From Nitrospinae bacterium AH_259_B05_G02_I21 (GTDB lineage Bacteria > JADFOP01), in assembly GCA_027717595.1 (NCBI GenBank), contig JALLOF010000034.1:1-15887 (forward strand): a DNA stretch of 15,887 nucleotides. The letters run 5' to 3'. This document shows, piece after piece, positions 7,368-14,689 of this stretch (its first letter is position 1; the number at the start of each line of letters is the position of its first letter). The notes beneath the pieces were generated by a model. That model saw nothing but the letters and a program-made list of their open reading frames with translations, did not search any database and was not told the DNA's origin. Made by a program: the position numbers and the translations under genes.

Positions 7368-9271
7368 AGCAAGTCGTCCTCGGCACGGCCGGCCACATCG
7401 ACCACGGCAAGACCGCGCTGGTAAAGGCCCTGACCGGGGTAGATACCGACCGGCTCAAAGAGGAAAAAGAGCGGGGGATCACCATCGACCTCGGCTTCGC
7501 CCACCTTCCCCTCGGCCCCGACATCATCTGCGGCGTCGTGGACGTCCCCGGCCACGAGCGGTTCGTTAAGAACATGCTTGCAGGGGCGGGGGGCATCGAC
7601 CTCGTTGTGCTGGTAGTGGCCGCCGACGAGGGGGTGATGCCCCAGACCCGCGAGCACCTGGCCATCTGCGAGCTGCTGGGCGTGAGCCGGGGAATCGTGG
7701 CGCTCACCAAGGTCGATCTCGTCGAAGCCGAGTGGCTCGAGCTTGTGGCCGAAGAGGTGGGAGCCTTCCTCGAAGGGACGTTCCTCGATGGGTCGCCCAT
7801 CGTGGCCGTCTCGTCGGTCACCGGCCAGGGGCTGGAGGAACTCATCCAGACCCTCACCGCCCAGGCCGAGGCCGTCTCGGCCAAGGACGCCTCGGGGCCC
7901 TTCCGGCTGCCCATAGACCGTGTCTTCACGATGAAGGGCTTCGGTACGGTGGTAACGGGCACCTGCACCGGCGGGCGCATCGGCGATGGAGAGACCGTCG
8001 AGGTCTACCCGCGTGAGGTCACGACGCGCATCCGAGGAGTCCAGGTCCACGGCCTCTCGGTGGACGAAGCCCTGGCGGGCCAGCGGACCGCCATCAACCT
8101 CCAGGCGGTGGAGAAAGCCGCCCTGGAGCGAGGCGACGTGCTGGCCCGGCCCGAAAGCCTCCACCCCACCACACGGCTGGTCGCCGAGTTCTCGCTGCTG
8201 GAGGACGCCCCCGGCCCTCTGAAGCACCGCCAGCGTGTCCGCTGCCACCTGGGCACGGCGGAGGTCATGGGTCGGCTCGTCCTGCTCGAGGCGGCCGAAG
8301 TCGCCCCGGGCCAGACGACCCCCGTAGAGGTGCGGCTGGAAAAGCCCGTGGCCGTCCTCCCGAGAGACCGCTACGTGGTGCGGACCTATTCGCCGATACG
8401 GACCATTGGGGGCGGGGAGATCCTGGACGTGGACCCGCCCCGGCTCAAGAGACTCAGCGGCCTGGCCTCGGCGGCCGTCGAGCAGCTTCGGGCTGGGGAG
8501 CCAGGGGCGGTGGTGGCCCACCTGCTGGAGCGGGCGGGGACCCGGGGCCTGAGCCTCCAGGAGCTACGCCAGCGAAGCCCGTTCGGGCACGAGGGGCTCG
8601 AGGCGCTCCTAGAGGAGATGCGCCGGGCGGGGCAGGTGGTGGCCCTCGACGGGGACGCGCGCCTGCTCCATGCCGGGCGCTTCCGCGAAGCGGTCGAGGG
8701 GCTCGCAAAGGGGCTGGAGGCCTACCACGCCGCCAACCCTCTGAAGGCCGGGGCGAGCGTGAGCGAAGTGCGCTCCATGGTGGCCGAGGCCGACGAGCGG
8801 GTCGCGCAGGCCGCCCTCCAATGCCTGGTGGAGGAGGGCCGGGCCGTGGCCGAGCGGACGCTGGTCCGCCTGTCGGGCCATGAGGTGACGCTGGCGGCCG
8901 ACCAGGCCGAACGGCGGGAGGCGCTGGAGGAGGCCGCACGCCGGGCGGGGATGAAGTCGGCCACGGCCGAGGAGCTCCTGGACACTGCCGGGCTCTCGCC
9001 CAAGGAGGGAGGAGAGCTCATCCAGCTGCTGGTCGAGGAGGGAACCCTCGTTCGGCTCAAGAACAAGCACCTCTTCCACCGCGAGGCGCTCGCCGAGGCC
9101 CAAGAAAGGCTCGTCGCCTACCTGGAAGAGCACGGCGAGATGGCCCCGGCCCAGTTCCGCGACATGCTTGGGATAACGCGCAAGATCGCCATCCCGCTGC
9201 TCGAGCACTTCGACGCCCAGCGCCTGACGCTCAGGGTGGGTGACAATCGGGTCCTGAGAGGGAAAGGCTGA
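7364..9271 (+). CDS. selB: Selenocysteine-specific translation elongation factor
   Basis: A 635-residue GTPase that delivers Sec-tRNA(Sec) to the ribosome at UGA codons read with a SECIS hairpin. The GTPase motifs are clear: GHIDHGKT (10-17), RGITIDLGF (switch I region, 38-45), DVPGHE (60-65), TKVD (115-118). EF-Tu-like domains 2 and 3 follow ([21 protein letters not shown] onward), then four-winged-helix-type C-terminal repeats (about 370-635) that bind the SECIS RNA, ending with the [21 protein letters not shown] segment typical of SelB. The start is GTG, overlapping the selA stop as GTGA. Neither selC nor selD is visible nearby. Confidence 0.97.
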   Translation: MKQVVLGTAGHIDHGKTALVKALTGVDTDRLKEEKERGITIDLGFAHLPLGPDIICGVVDVPGHERFVKNMLAGAGGIDLVVLVVAADEGVMPQTREHLAICELLGVSRGIVALTKVDLVEAEWLELVAEEVGAFLEGTFLDGSPIVAVSSVTGQGLEELIQTLTAQAEAVSAKDASGPFRLPIDRVFTMKGFGTVVTGTCTGGRIGDGETVEVYPREVTTRIRGVQVHGLSVDEALAGQRTAINLQAVEKAALERGDVLARPESLHPTTRLVAEFSLLEDAPGPLKHRQRVRCHLGTAEVMGRLVLLEAAEVAPGQTTPVEVRLEKPVAVLPRDRYVVRTYSPIRTIGGGEILDVDPPRLKRLSGLASAAVEQLRAGEPGAVVAHLLERAGTRGLSLQELRQRSPFGHEGLEALLEEMRRAGQVVALDGDARLLHAGRFREAVEGLAKGLEAYHAANPLKAGASVSEVRSMVAEADERVAQAALQCLVEEGRAVAERTLVRLSGHEVTLAADQAERREALEEAARRAGMKSATAEELLDTAGLSPKEGGELIQLLVEEGTLVRLKNKHLFHREALAEAQERLVAYLEEHGEMAPAQFRDMLGITRKIAIPLLEHFDAQRLTLRVGDNRVLRGKG

Positions 9272-9325
9272 CCAGGCACCAGCGCCGCGGGGAGGAGCGG
9301 ACCGTACTAATGGTGGCGAGAAGAA

Positions 9326-9505
9326 ATGATTAGAGTTAAGCGTATTGGGGTGATCTTACCGGATGGAGTTGTAGAAGATATTTTCCTCCGGAGGCGCAGG
9401 ATGCGCAGAAGATTTACAAACATATCGAGGAATCGGGGCGCATTAAGCATACTGCGTTATTCCGTAAGCATCAGAGAAACCTTAACGCAGAAGGGTTTCA
9501 GATGT
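9326..9505 (+). pseudogene. 5' part of a frameshifted winged-helix/HNH gene
   Basis: An ATG at 9326 opens a frame reading MIRVKRIGVILPDGVVEDIF. At the T run 9381-9384 the sensible coding frame changes: the -1 frame continues as PPEAQDAQKIYKHIEES, which runs straight into the frame of the downstream HNH gene with no stop. In that downstream frame there is no ATG, GTG or TTG between the preceding stop (9337-9339) and 9502. The simplest reading is loss of one T in a former run of five, splitting one gene of about 243 codons (9326-10053). A sequencing or assembly error in the homopolymer would look the same. The ORF reading past 9385 in the original frame is arginine-rich nonsense. Confidence 0.6.
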
Positions 9506-10053
9506 GCATTCGTGTCCTAACCAAGGCGGGGTTGATCGAATCCGAGATACAGGGTCGGGCGAGGTGGTACTATCCGGTTGATCCTATGATTAAGGATATC
9601 CACCAGAAAGAAGAGCTTCACTCACAAATTCTGTCTGAGGATCAACTTTCGACGCAAAAAATGAATCCAATAAATTTCCATAACAATATATGGGCGTATA
9701 AAGATACCATCGTGCGAGTGTTGACTGGCGACCATTATTACCCGGAAAAGGAAATAGTCCTTCATATTAAGCGTTACGTATTGTCAATAAAAAAGGAAGA
9801 GGAGGCTCTTAAAGCAGAAGTCTTTGCCCGTGAGGGATTAGAAAAGGATAAAGGCAAGAGGCGAGAAAGGATTCCCGAAGATGTTATATTCTTTGTTTGG
9901 AGAAGGGATGAGGGACGTTGTAAAGAATGTGGAAGCAACAAGAATTTAGAGTTAGATCATATCATACCCATTTCGAAAGGTGGAAGCAATACAGCGAGAA
10001 ATATCCAGCTGCTCTGTGAGATTTGTAATCGTTTAAAAAGCGATAATATTTAG
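9502..10053 (+). CDS. HNH endonuclease with N-terminal winged helix (frameshifted upstream)
   Basis: The intact frame codes for 183 residues from 9502, but the protein sequence continues sensibly upstream of that codon, so 9502 is probably not the native start. The N-terminal part (through IKHTALFRKH, CIRVLTKAGLIESEIQGRARWYYPVD) reads as a small winged helix. A charged helical middle leads to a C-terminal HNH domain: CKEC, then the LELDHIIPISKGG core with the catalytic histidine, then NIQLLCEIC and N-R-K. The paired CxxC motifs would bind structural zinc. HNH proteins cleave or nick DNA; the target here is unknown. The gene is visibly AT-rich against its neighbours and interrupts the selB-adh interval, suggesting horizontal acquisition. 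No restriction, phage or intron partner is adjacent. Confidence 0.8.
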   Translation: MCIRVLTKAGLIESEIQGRARWYYPVDPMIKDIHQKEELHSQILSEDQLSTQKMNPINFHNNIWAYKDTIVRVLTGDHYYPEKEIVLHIKRYVLSIKKEEEALKAEVFAREGLEKDKGKRRERIPEDVIFFVWRRDEGRCKECGSNKNLELDHIIPISKGGSNTARNIQLLCEICNRLKSDNI

Positions 10054-10090
10054 TACCGTTTTCTCATTTTCGCAAGAAATAGTAGGTACT
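10052..10090. other. Weak stem-loop after the HNH gene
   Basis: AGTACC and GGTACT form a 6-bp inverted repeat enclosing a second TTTCT/AGAAA pairing. It lies between the convergent HNH and alcohol dehydrogenase genes and could slow transcription from either side, but there is no U tract on either strand. Confidence 0.25.
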
Positions 10091-10138
10091 TAAGACCACA
10101 CACTTCCCCATAGCCCCACTGTCCTTCAGGCTACTTTC

Positions 10139-11140
10139 TCAGGGTATCTCCAAGACCCCGGCGCCGTCGATTGAGCCCGCCTTGAGCGCACCGAGCGCCT
10201 CGTTCGCCTCGCCCAGGGGATAGCGCGTCGTTCGGGTCGTTACGGGGATGGCGGCGGCGAGCTCGAGGAACTCTTCGCCATCTCTACGGGTGGAGTTGGC
10301 CACGCTGCGGACCGTCCGCTCGTGATAGAGATGGGCCGTGTAGTCGAGCTCGGGGATGGGCGACATGTGGATGCCCGCCAGGGCCAGGGTGCCGCCTTTG
10401 TCCAGCACCCGGAGGGCCTCGGGCACGAGCCAGCCGGCCGGGGCGAAGATGATGGCGCTCTGGAGGTTGGCGGGCGGCTCGTCTTGGGCTTGACCGACCC
10501 AGGCCGCCCCGAGCTCGAGGGCGAGCTGCTGGTGGCTCGAGCTTCGGGTGAAGACGTAGACCTCGCAGCCCCAGTGCCTGGCGACCTGGATGGCGAGGTG
10601 GGCTGAAGCTCCAAAGCCGTAGAGCCCAAGGCGCTGGCCGGACTCAAGATTGCTCAGCTGCAGGGCCCGGTAGCCGATAATCCCCGCGCAGAGCAGCGGG
10701 GCCGCCTCCTCGTCGCCGAAGGCATCGGGGATGGGATAGGTGAAGGCCTCAGGGACGACGGCGTACTCGGCGTAGCCGCCGTCCACGTGATAGCCGGTGA
10801 ATCGGGCCCCCTCGCAGAGGTTTTCCAGCCCCCGGCGGCAGAAGTCGCACGACCCGCAGGCCGAATGGAGCCACGCCACCCCGACGCGCGCGCCCTCGGC
10901 GAAGCGCGAGGCCCCCTGGCCTCGCCGCTCCACCCGCCCGACGATCTGGTGGCCCGGCACCACCGGACGCTTCGGCAGAGCGAGATCACCTTCGACCGTG
11001 TGCAGGTCGGTGTGGCAGACGCCGCATACCTGGACCCGTAACAACACGTCGCCCGGGCCCGGCTCTGGCACGGGCAGATCCGCCGCCTCAAGGGGGTGGT
11101 CCTCAACGGGCCTCGCCTCTCGCAGAACCATAGCCTGCAT
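10139..11140 (-). CDS. Zinc-dependent alcohol dehydrogenase
   Basis: A 333-residue medium-chain dehydrogenase/reductase of the AdhP/AdhA type, expected to interconvert alcohols and aldehydes with NAD(P). Catalytic zinc ligands are visible as C39 (CGVCHTD), H64 (PGHQ) and C151 (PLLCAG). The structural zinc site is complete with C95, C98, C101 and C109 ([15 protein letters not shown]). The nucleotide-binding loop is GLYGFGASA (172-180). The position after the catalytic histidine is glutamine rather than the more usual glutamate. The ATG at 11140 has GAGAGG five to six nt upstream. It is a single gene facing away from the small ORF-miaB pair. The substrate cannot be inferred. Confidence 0.93.
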   Translation of the reverse strand: MQAMVLREARPVEDHPLEAADLPVPEPGPGDVLLRVQVCGVCHTDLHTVEGDLALPKRPVVPGHQIVGRVERRGQGASRFAEGARVGVAWLHSACGSCDFCRRGLENLCEGARFTGYHVDGGYAEYAVVPEAFTYPIPDAFGDEEAAPLLCAGIIGYRALQLSNLESGQRLGLYGFGASAHLAIQVARHWGCEVYVFTRSSSHQQLALELGAAWVGQAQDEPPANLQSAIIFAPAGWLVPEALRVLDKGGTLALAGIHMSPIPELDYTAHLYHERTVRSVANSTRRDGEEFLELAAAIPVTTRTTRYPLGEANEALGALKAGSIDGAGVLEIP

Positions 11141-11175
11141 GGCATCCTCTCATTCGGATTCTTTGATCTGTATAT

Positions 11176-11205
11176 AGCATAGAGCGGCAACGGAGGCCCG
11201 TTCAA
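11176..11205 (-). promoter_or_regulatory. Likely promoter of the alcohol dehydrogenase
   Basis: On the minus strand TTGAAC (11200-11205) and TATGCT (11176-11181) are separated by 18 bp, each matching consensus at four of six positions. The predicted start near 11169 gives a leader of about 30 nt carrying the GAGAGG ribosome site. Confidence 0.4.
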
Positions 11206-11253
11206 CCCGCTCTCCACTTTTCGCCCCTCTTCGACCCTCCATCCAAGTCCTGG

Positions 11254-11282
11254 TTGTCTTTGGCCGAGGATTCTAGTAGGCT
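11254..11282 (+). promoter_or_regulatory. Possible promoter for the small ORF and miaB
   Basis: TTGTCT (11254-11259) and TAGGCT (11277-11282) are separated by 17 bp upstream of the ATG at 11339. The match is modest. A small ACGAG/CTCGT hairpin lies in the predicted leader at about 11293-11309. Confidence 0.3.
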
Positions 11283-11338
11283 GGACTTAATTACGAGGGT
11301 CTTTCTCGTTCTAGACTATCCATGCCAAGGAGTCGTTG

Positions 11339-11653
11339 ATGACCGACGTTGCTGAGCGCATGACGAAAATCGAGCGGTCTGTGGCCCAGGCCGTCGAGGC
11401 CCTGAGGACCGACGCCGGGGCCTCGCCCGTGCTCGCCGCCGTCGTGGGCGAGCTGGAGAAGAAGTTGGGCAAGGCCAGCGAGGCCATCAGCGGGGGCGAC
11501 GCGGCCGCGATCCGGGAGGCCGTGGTCGAGGTCGAGCAGGCCGCCGACAGCGCCAAGGTGGCGGCCGAGGTCGACAGCGGCGCGACGGACGAGACGCGGG
11601 CGGCCATCACCGCCGCGCACGACCGGATTTGCCTCTTGAAGTCCGAGATGTAG
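11339..11653 (+). CDS. Small helical protein of unknown function
   Basis: A 104-residue protein I do not recognise. It is almost entirely predicted helix, rich in Ala, Glu, Asp and Val, with heptad-like spacing (IERSVAQAVEALRTD, LEKKLGKASEAI, IREAVVEVEQAADSAK) that suggests a coiled coil or helical bundle. It has no cysteine-metal motif, signal peptide or membrane segment; its single cysteine is near the C-terminus. AAGGAG sits 6 nt before the ATG at 11339; a TTG one codon earlier is a poorer alternative. Strong GC-rich codon bias and a good ribosome site argue that it is real. miaB starts 53 bp downstream, so co-transcription is likely, but no functional link is known. Confidence 0.7.
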   Translation: MTDVAERMTKIERSVAQAVEALRTDAGASPVLAAVVGELEKKLGKASEAISGGDAAAIREAVVEVEQAADSAKVAAEVDSGATDETRAAITAAHDRICLLKSEM

Positions 11654-11706
11654 CAGGGCCCGGCGGCGTTCAAGCTATTGCCGGAGCAAGGATTAGGAAC
11701 CGTCCG

Positions 11707-13032
11707 ATGAAGAAAGTCTACGTGGAAACATACGGCTGCCAGATGAACGAGTACGACTCGGAGATCGTCAAAACCGTGCTGGCGGACCGCGACTACGAGC
11801 TCGTCGACTCCCTGAGCGACGCCGACATCGTCCTGCTCAACACCTGCTCGGTGCGGGAGAACGCCAACCGCAAGATCTACGGCCGCGTACACCGGATCAA
11901 ACACCAGCGAAACGGCGAAGAGGTGAAAATCGGCATCCTCGGCTGCATGGCGACCAACTTCCGCCGCAAGCTGCTCGACGACGGGTCTTTGCCCATCGAC
12001 TTCATCGCCGGGCCCGACAGCTACAAGCGCTTGCCCGACCTCATCGAGAACCTCGAGGTCGAAGGCGCAAAGCCGTTCGACGTCACGCTCTCGGAGTTCG
12101 AGACCTACGCGGATGTCTACCCAAGCTGCCGGGAGAAGGGGGTGAACGCCTGGGTGGCGGTCATGCGCGGGTGCGACAACTTCTGCACGTTCTGCGTCGT
12201 GCCCTACACGCGCGGGCGGGAGCGAAGCCGCGAGCCTGAGAACGTCACCGAAGAGGTCAGGCGGCTCGCCGACGAAGGGTTCCGGCAAGTGACCCTGCTC
12301 GGCCAGAACGTCAACTCCTACCGCTCGAACGGCCACGACTTCGCCGATCTGCTGGAGATGGTAAGCTCCGTGGCCGGCATCGAGCGCATCCGCTTCACCT
12401 CGCCACACCCGAAGGACTTCCCCCGGCGGCTGCTTCGCGTCATCAACGCCAACCCGAAAGTCTGCAGGCATATTCACCTGCCGCTCCAGGCCGGAAGCGA
12501 CCGGGTGCTTGAGATGATGGCCCGGACCTACACACGCCAAGAGTACCTCGACCTCGTCGATGAGGTCCGTGACCTCTGCCCGAACATCGTGCTCACGACC
12601 GACATCATCGTCGGCTTCCCGACCGAGACAGATGAGGAGTTTGAAGAGACGGTCGAAGTGATGGAGCGGGTCCGGTACGATGCGGCCTTCATATTCAAGT
12701 ACTCCGAGCGGCCCCAGACCATCGCCTCGCGGAAGTTCCCGGACGACGTGCCCGACGCGGTGAAATCCGCCCGGACCGTCCGGCTCAACGACATCCAGCA
12801 GGCCCACACCCTCGAGCGCAACCGCGCGCACATAGGGCAGACCCACGAAGTCCTGATCGACGAGGAGCGGACCAAAAAGTCCGACGAGGACTACCAGGGC
12901 CGAAACGACGGCAACAAAATCGTCATCTTCCCCAAGGGCGCGTACCGCCGAGGCCAGTTCGTCACCGTCCGCATCACCGACGCAACGCCGAGTGTCCTGC
13001 GCGGGGAGGTCACCGACGTGCTGACCAGGTAG
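11707..13032 (+). CDS. miaB: tRNA-2-methylthio-N6-dimethylallyladenosine synthase (MiaB)
   Basis: A 441-residue radical-SAM methylthiotransferase that converts i6A37 to ms2i6A37 in tRNAs reading UNN codons. The N-terminal UPF0004 domain carries the auxiliary cluster cysteines C11 (YGCQMN), C47 (NTCSVR) and C80 (LGCMA). The radical-SAM motif is CDNFCTFC with C156, C160 and C163, followed by PYTRGRERSR. The HIHLPLQAGSDRVLEMMARTYTR and TTDIIVGFPTETDEEFEET segments are typical of MiaB, and a C-terminal TRAM domain (about 375-440) binds RNA. The ATG at 11707 is chosen because the protein then begins MKKVYVETYGC as in other members; the upstream in-frame extension is unconserved. MiaB is preferred over RimO or MtaB by these motifs. 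Confidence 0.96.
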   Translation: MKKVYVETYGCQMNEYDSEIVKTVLADRDYELVDSLSDADIVLLNTCSVRENANRKIYGRVHRIKHQRNGEEVKIGILGCMATNFRRKLLDDGSLPIDFIAGPDSYKRLPDLIENLEVEGAKPFDVTLSEFETYADVYPSCREKGVNAWVAVMRGCDNFCTFCVVPYTRGRERSREPENVTEEVRRLADEGFRQVTLLGQNVNSYRSNGHDFADLLEMVSSVAGIERIRFTSPHPKDFPRRLLRVINANPKVCRHIHLPLQAGSDRVLEMMARTYTRQEYLDLVDEVRDLCPNIVLTTDIIVGFPTETDEEFEETVEVMERVRYDAAFIFKYSERPQTIASRKFPDDVPDAVKSARTVRLNDIQQAHTLERNRAHIGQTHEVLIDEERTKKSDEDYQGRNDGNKIVIFPKGAYRRGQFVTVRITDATPSVLRGEVTDVLTR

Positions 13033-13043
13033 GCCGCCGGGCC

Positions 13044-13059
13044 GGTCGGCCCTCCGACC
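13044..13059 (+). terminator. Stem-loop after miaB, no U tract
   Basis: GGTCGG and CCGACC form a perfect 6-bp stem around a CCCT loop, 11 bp after the miaB stop; an overlapping GGGCC/GGCCC pairing (13039-13052) is an alternative. No T run follows, so it may stabilise the 3' end rather than be a classical rho-independent terminator. Confidence 0.35.
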
Positions 13060-13093
13060 ATCTCACCTCATCATCCAATTCCTCAGTGGGCTA

Positions 13094-13124
13094 GTTAGGA
13101 TTACATCGTGAAATACAACCTAAC
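13094..13124. repeat. Short dispersed-repeat copy inside an inverted repeat
   Basis: ATTACATCGTGAAAT at 13100-13114 recurs exactly at 15873-15887, and its first 11 bases at 14534-14544. Here it sits inside a perfect 6-bp inverted repeat, GTTAGG (13094-13099) and CCTAAC (13119-13124). The rest of the ~108-bp repeat is not recognisable at this site. Confidence 0.55.
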
Positions 13125-13270
13125 AGTGATTGGTGAATGGCCGGATTCAGGCCTCAGCATGGCTCTTAGCGGGCATTGAAAAGGTTGCGGTTGTGCTTGA
13201 AGGGGTGCTCTACCCTTAGACCGGGAAATGTGGTATTTGAAGTAAAATTCTACTAGGGTGGGGCTGATTG

Positions 13271-13328
13271 AGGTGGGCTCCCACGTGTTTTGGTTACCTT
13301 CTTTTCAAGAAGTGTGACCAAAGGTGGG
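13271..13328. repeat. Long imperfect hairpin
   Basis: CTTCTT/AAGAAG (loop TTC), then TTTGGTTAC/GTGACCAAA with one wobble pair and one bulged T, then CCCAC (13280-13284)/GTGGG (13324-13328) form a stem of roughly 20 pairs. A second GTGGG at 13273-13277 could pair with the same CCCAC, giving two mutually exclusive folds. There is no T run after either end, so it is not a standard terminator; a regulatory RNA structure or a palindromic mobile-element relic are both possible. Confidence 0.6.
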
Positions 13329-13475
13329 TCGAAGCAGGGATTTAGGTCATTGGCTATAAGCTGCCGCATAATCTCAGCCTATCCTACCATCAGCAGGCGG
13401 ACGGCTTGAGAGGCCCCACACTCGCCGACACGGCCAGACCGCTTCGCCTGCGCCGTTGGTCGAGGAGGCATTGCT

Positions 13476-14213
13476 ATGGCTGAGCGGGTCGCGTTGATTA
13501 CGGGAGGGGCGAAGGGGATCGGCCGGGAGATAGGCCTGGCCCTCGCAGAAGAAGGCTGGTCGGTGGCGGTCTGCTACCGCACCAGCGCCCAGGCTGGCCA
13601 AGAGACGGCCGAGGCCGCCACAGCGCTTGGGGCGCCCCGGGCGATGGCTCTCCAGTGCGACGTCTCGGACTACGAGGCGGCCGAGGGGTTCGTGAGGAAA
13701 GTGGAGGCCGAGTGGGGACACATCGACGCTCTTATCAACTGCGCCGGGCCCTATCACCGGGTAAACCTGCTGGAGGAGACCCCCGAAGGCTGGCTGGACA
13801 TGTTCGCCAACAACCTCCACCCCGTATTCTACTGCGCCCGGGCGGCGGCCCCGGGCATGAAGGAGCGACGCTGGGGGCGGATCCTGAACTTCAGCATGGC
13901 CACGGCCGATCGCATCTCGGCCCAGCCCCAGATAACGGCCCACTTCATCGCCAAAAGCGGCATCCTTGTCCTCACCCGCTCGCTGGCCCGCCTCCTCGCG
14001 CCCCACGGCATCACGGTGAACGCCATCTCACCGGGGTTCATCGACTCTGGGAGCGCCCCGGCCGAGGAGCTCGAGGGCATGCTCAAGCACATCCCGGCCG
14101 GCACCATCGGGACGACCGACGATGCGGTAGCCGTGGCGCGCTTCCTCCTCTCCGACGAGGCCGGCTACATCACCGGCGCCAACATCCACCTCAGCGGCGG
14201 TTGGGGACTGTAG
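13476..14213 (+). CDS. SDR family oxidoreductase (FabG-like) with altered active site
   Basis: A 245-residue classical short-chain dehydrogenase. Present are TGGAKGIG (9-16, NAD(P)-binding), CDVSD (61-65), NCAG (88-91), the structural Asn region ANNLHPVFYCARAA, S140 in ILNFS, K160 and the C-terminal YITGANIHLSGGW. The expected YxxxK motif reads H156-F-I-A-K160, so the catalytic tyrosine is replaced by histidine (codon CAC). The spacing from S140 is also three residues longer than in FabG. FabG-type enzymes reduce 3-oxoacyl-ACP, but that cannot be assumed here because the proton donor appears changed; no fatty-acid gene is adjacent. The ATG has GAGGAGG at 7-nt spacing. Length is normal and the gene stands alone. 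Confidence 0.9.
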   Translation: MAERVALITGGAKGIGREIGLALAEEGWSVAVCYRTSAQAGQETAEAATALGAPRAMALQCDVSDYEAAEGFVRKVEAEWGHIDALINCAGPYHRVNLLEETPEGWLDMFANNLHPVFYCARAAAPGMKERRWGRILNFSMATADRISAQPQITAHFIAKSGILVLTRSLARLLAPHGITVNAISPGFIDSGSAPAEELEGMLKHIPAGTIGTTDDAVAVARFLLSDEAGYITGANIHLSGGWGL

Positions 14214-14266
14214 AGGGAGGGGCAGGGTAAGGTGCCATTAATATCGTTCATGGACCAAACCAAACG

Positions 14267-14303
14267 AAAAAAGCCGAGCTAAGCCCTCCCAGGGTTACTC
14301 GGC
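14267..14303 (-). terminator. Rho-independent terminator, minus strand
   Basis: Read on the minus strand, GCCGAG (14298-14303) pairs with CTCGGC (14273-14278), with inner TAA/TTA and CCCT/AGGG pairings around a small loop, and six T follow directly (14267-14272). It is orientated to end transcripts coming from the REC-FHA gene, whose stop is about 390 nt upstream. Confidence 0.75.
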
Positions 14304-14439
14304 CTGAGGTATCGCATCGTCGGCACTGGCACTTCCCGTCAGCACTGCGGCTTTCTGATTGTACTGATAGCTAAGAGAGATACATCTCCATTAAGTACAC
14401 GTTCCGAGACAGAACGGCGCAACGATTATTTGGCGGGTA

Positions 14440-14548
14440 CGATTGTCCCAGGAAATATTGACTCTGGCTCAGAAGGGGAAAGTTACTATTTCAACCGAAA
14501 TATGCCCCTGGAGGTTCAGGGCCACGAGGGGCGATTACATCGTGTTAT
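14440..14548. repeat. Dispersed intergenic repeat, copy A
   Basis: Shares an identical 17-nt start (14440-14456) with copy B at 15778-15794, a similar middle, then a conserved end: TGCCCCTGGAGGT, AGGGGC and ATTACATCGTG. GCCCCT (14504-14509) pairs with AGGGGC (14527-14532); CCCTG/CAGGG (14506-14510/14517-14521) is an alternative inner stem. It lies downstream of the REC-FHA gene. Confidence 0.75.
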
Positions 14549-14608
14549 CGAAACTAAGTATGGCACTCCTTAAGATGTCAATACCTCTTTGAAGGTGGTA
14601 CAATGAAT

Positions 14609-14628
14609 GGGGGCAGGTCAGGGCCCCC
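14609..14628 (+). other. GC-rich stem-loop, possible terminator
   Basis: GGGGGC (14609-14614) and GCCCCC (14623-14628) form a perfect stem with an 8-nt loop, followed on the plus strand by TTAGCGTTTT. An extended -10-like TGGTACAAT lies immediately upstream (14596-14604), which makes a terminator role for a plus transcript awkward. The loop shares AGGTCAGGG with repeat copy B. Confidence 0.35.
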
Positions 14629-14689
14629 TTAGCGTTTTCCCCATTTAAGGAATCACGGAATCGACGACGACCCCGTCGACTCCTGAGGC

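Larger units (their letters stand above)
13060..13475. other. Gene-free interval between miaB and the SDR gene
   Basis: No reading frame with coding character is visible on either strand. It contains a short copy of a dispersed motif inside an inverted repeat (13094-13124), a long imperfect hairpin (13271-13328) and a CATAAT (13367-13372) that might be a -10 for the SDR gene without a good -35. Base composition is less GC-rich than in the flanking genes. I see no tRNA-like or known riboswitch pattern. Confidence 0.5.
14214..14689. other. Gene-free interval between the SDR and REC-FHA genes
   Basis: No coding frame is supported. The interval holds a strong minus-strand terminator (14267-14303), the first full copy of a dispersed repeat (14440-14548) and a GC-rich hairpin (14609-14628). 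A stretch at about 14320-14350 repeats GCACT three times at short spacing. The minus-strand transcript of the REC-FHA gene would cross all of it before reaching the terminator. Confidence 0.5.

Noticed and set aside
6986-8521. 511-residue minus-strand frame opposite selA/selB
   Set aside because: Shadow frame; the composition and low-complexity content follow from the codon bias of selAB.
9272-9325. selC (tRNA-Sec) directly after selB
   Set aside because: No acceptor stem, T-loop or long variable arm can be formed in the 54-bp gap.
9376-9390. Programmed -1 ribosomal frameshift in the HNH gene
   Set aside because: The T run does not form an X XXY YYZ heptamer in the incoming frame, and no clear stimulatory pseudoknot is seen; a simple indel is likelier.
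11311-12846. 511-residue minus-strand frame opposite miaB
   Set aside because: A shadow of the GC-rich miaB codons; miaB has all its catalytic motifs.
13120-13215. Short UGA-containing selenoprotein in the miaB-SDR gap
   Set aside because: Reading through the UGA codons gives a short peptide lacking a ribosome site or any known selenoprotein motif.
14320-14350. Tandem GCACT repeats as a CRISPR-like array
   Set aside because: Only three 5-nt units with irregular spacing; there are no repeats of CRISPR length and no cas genes.
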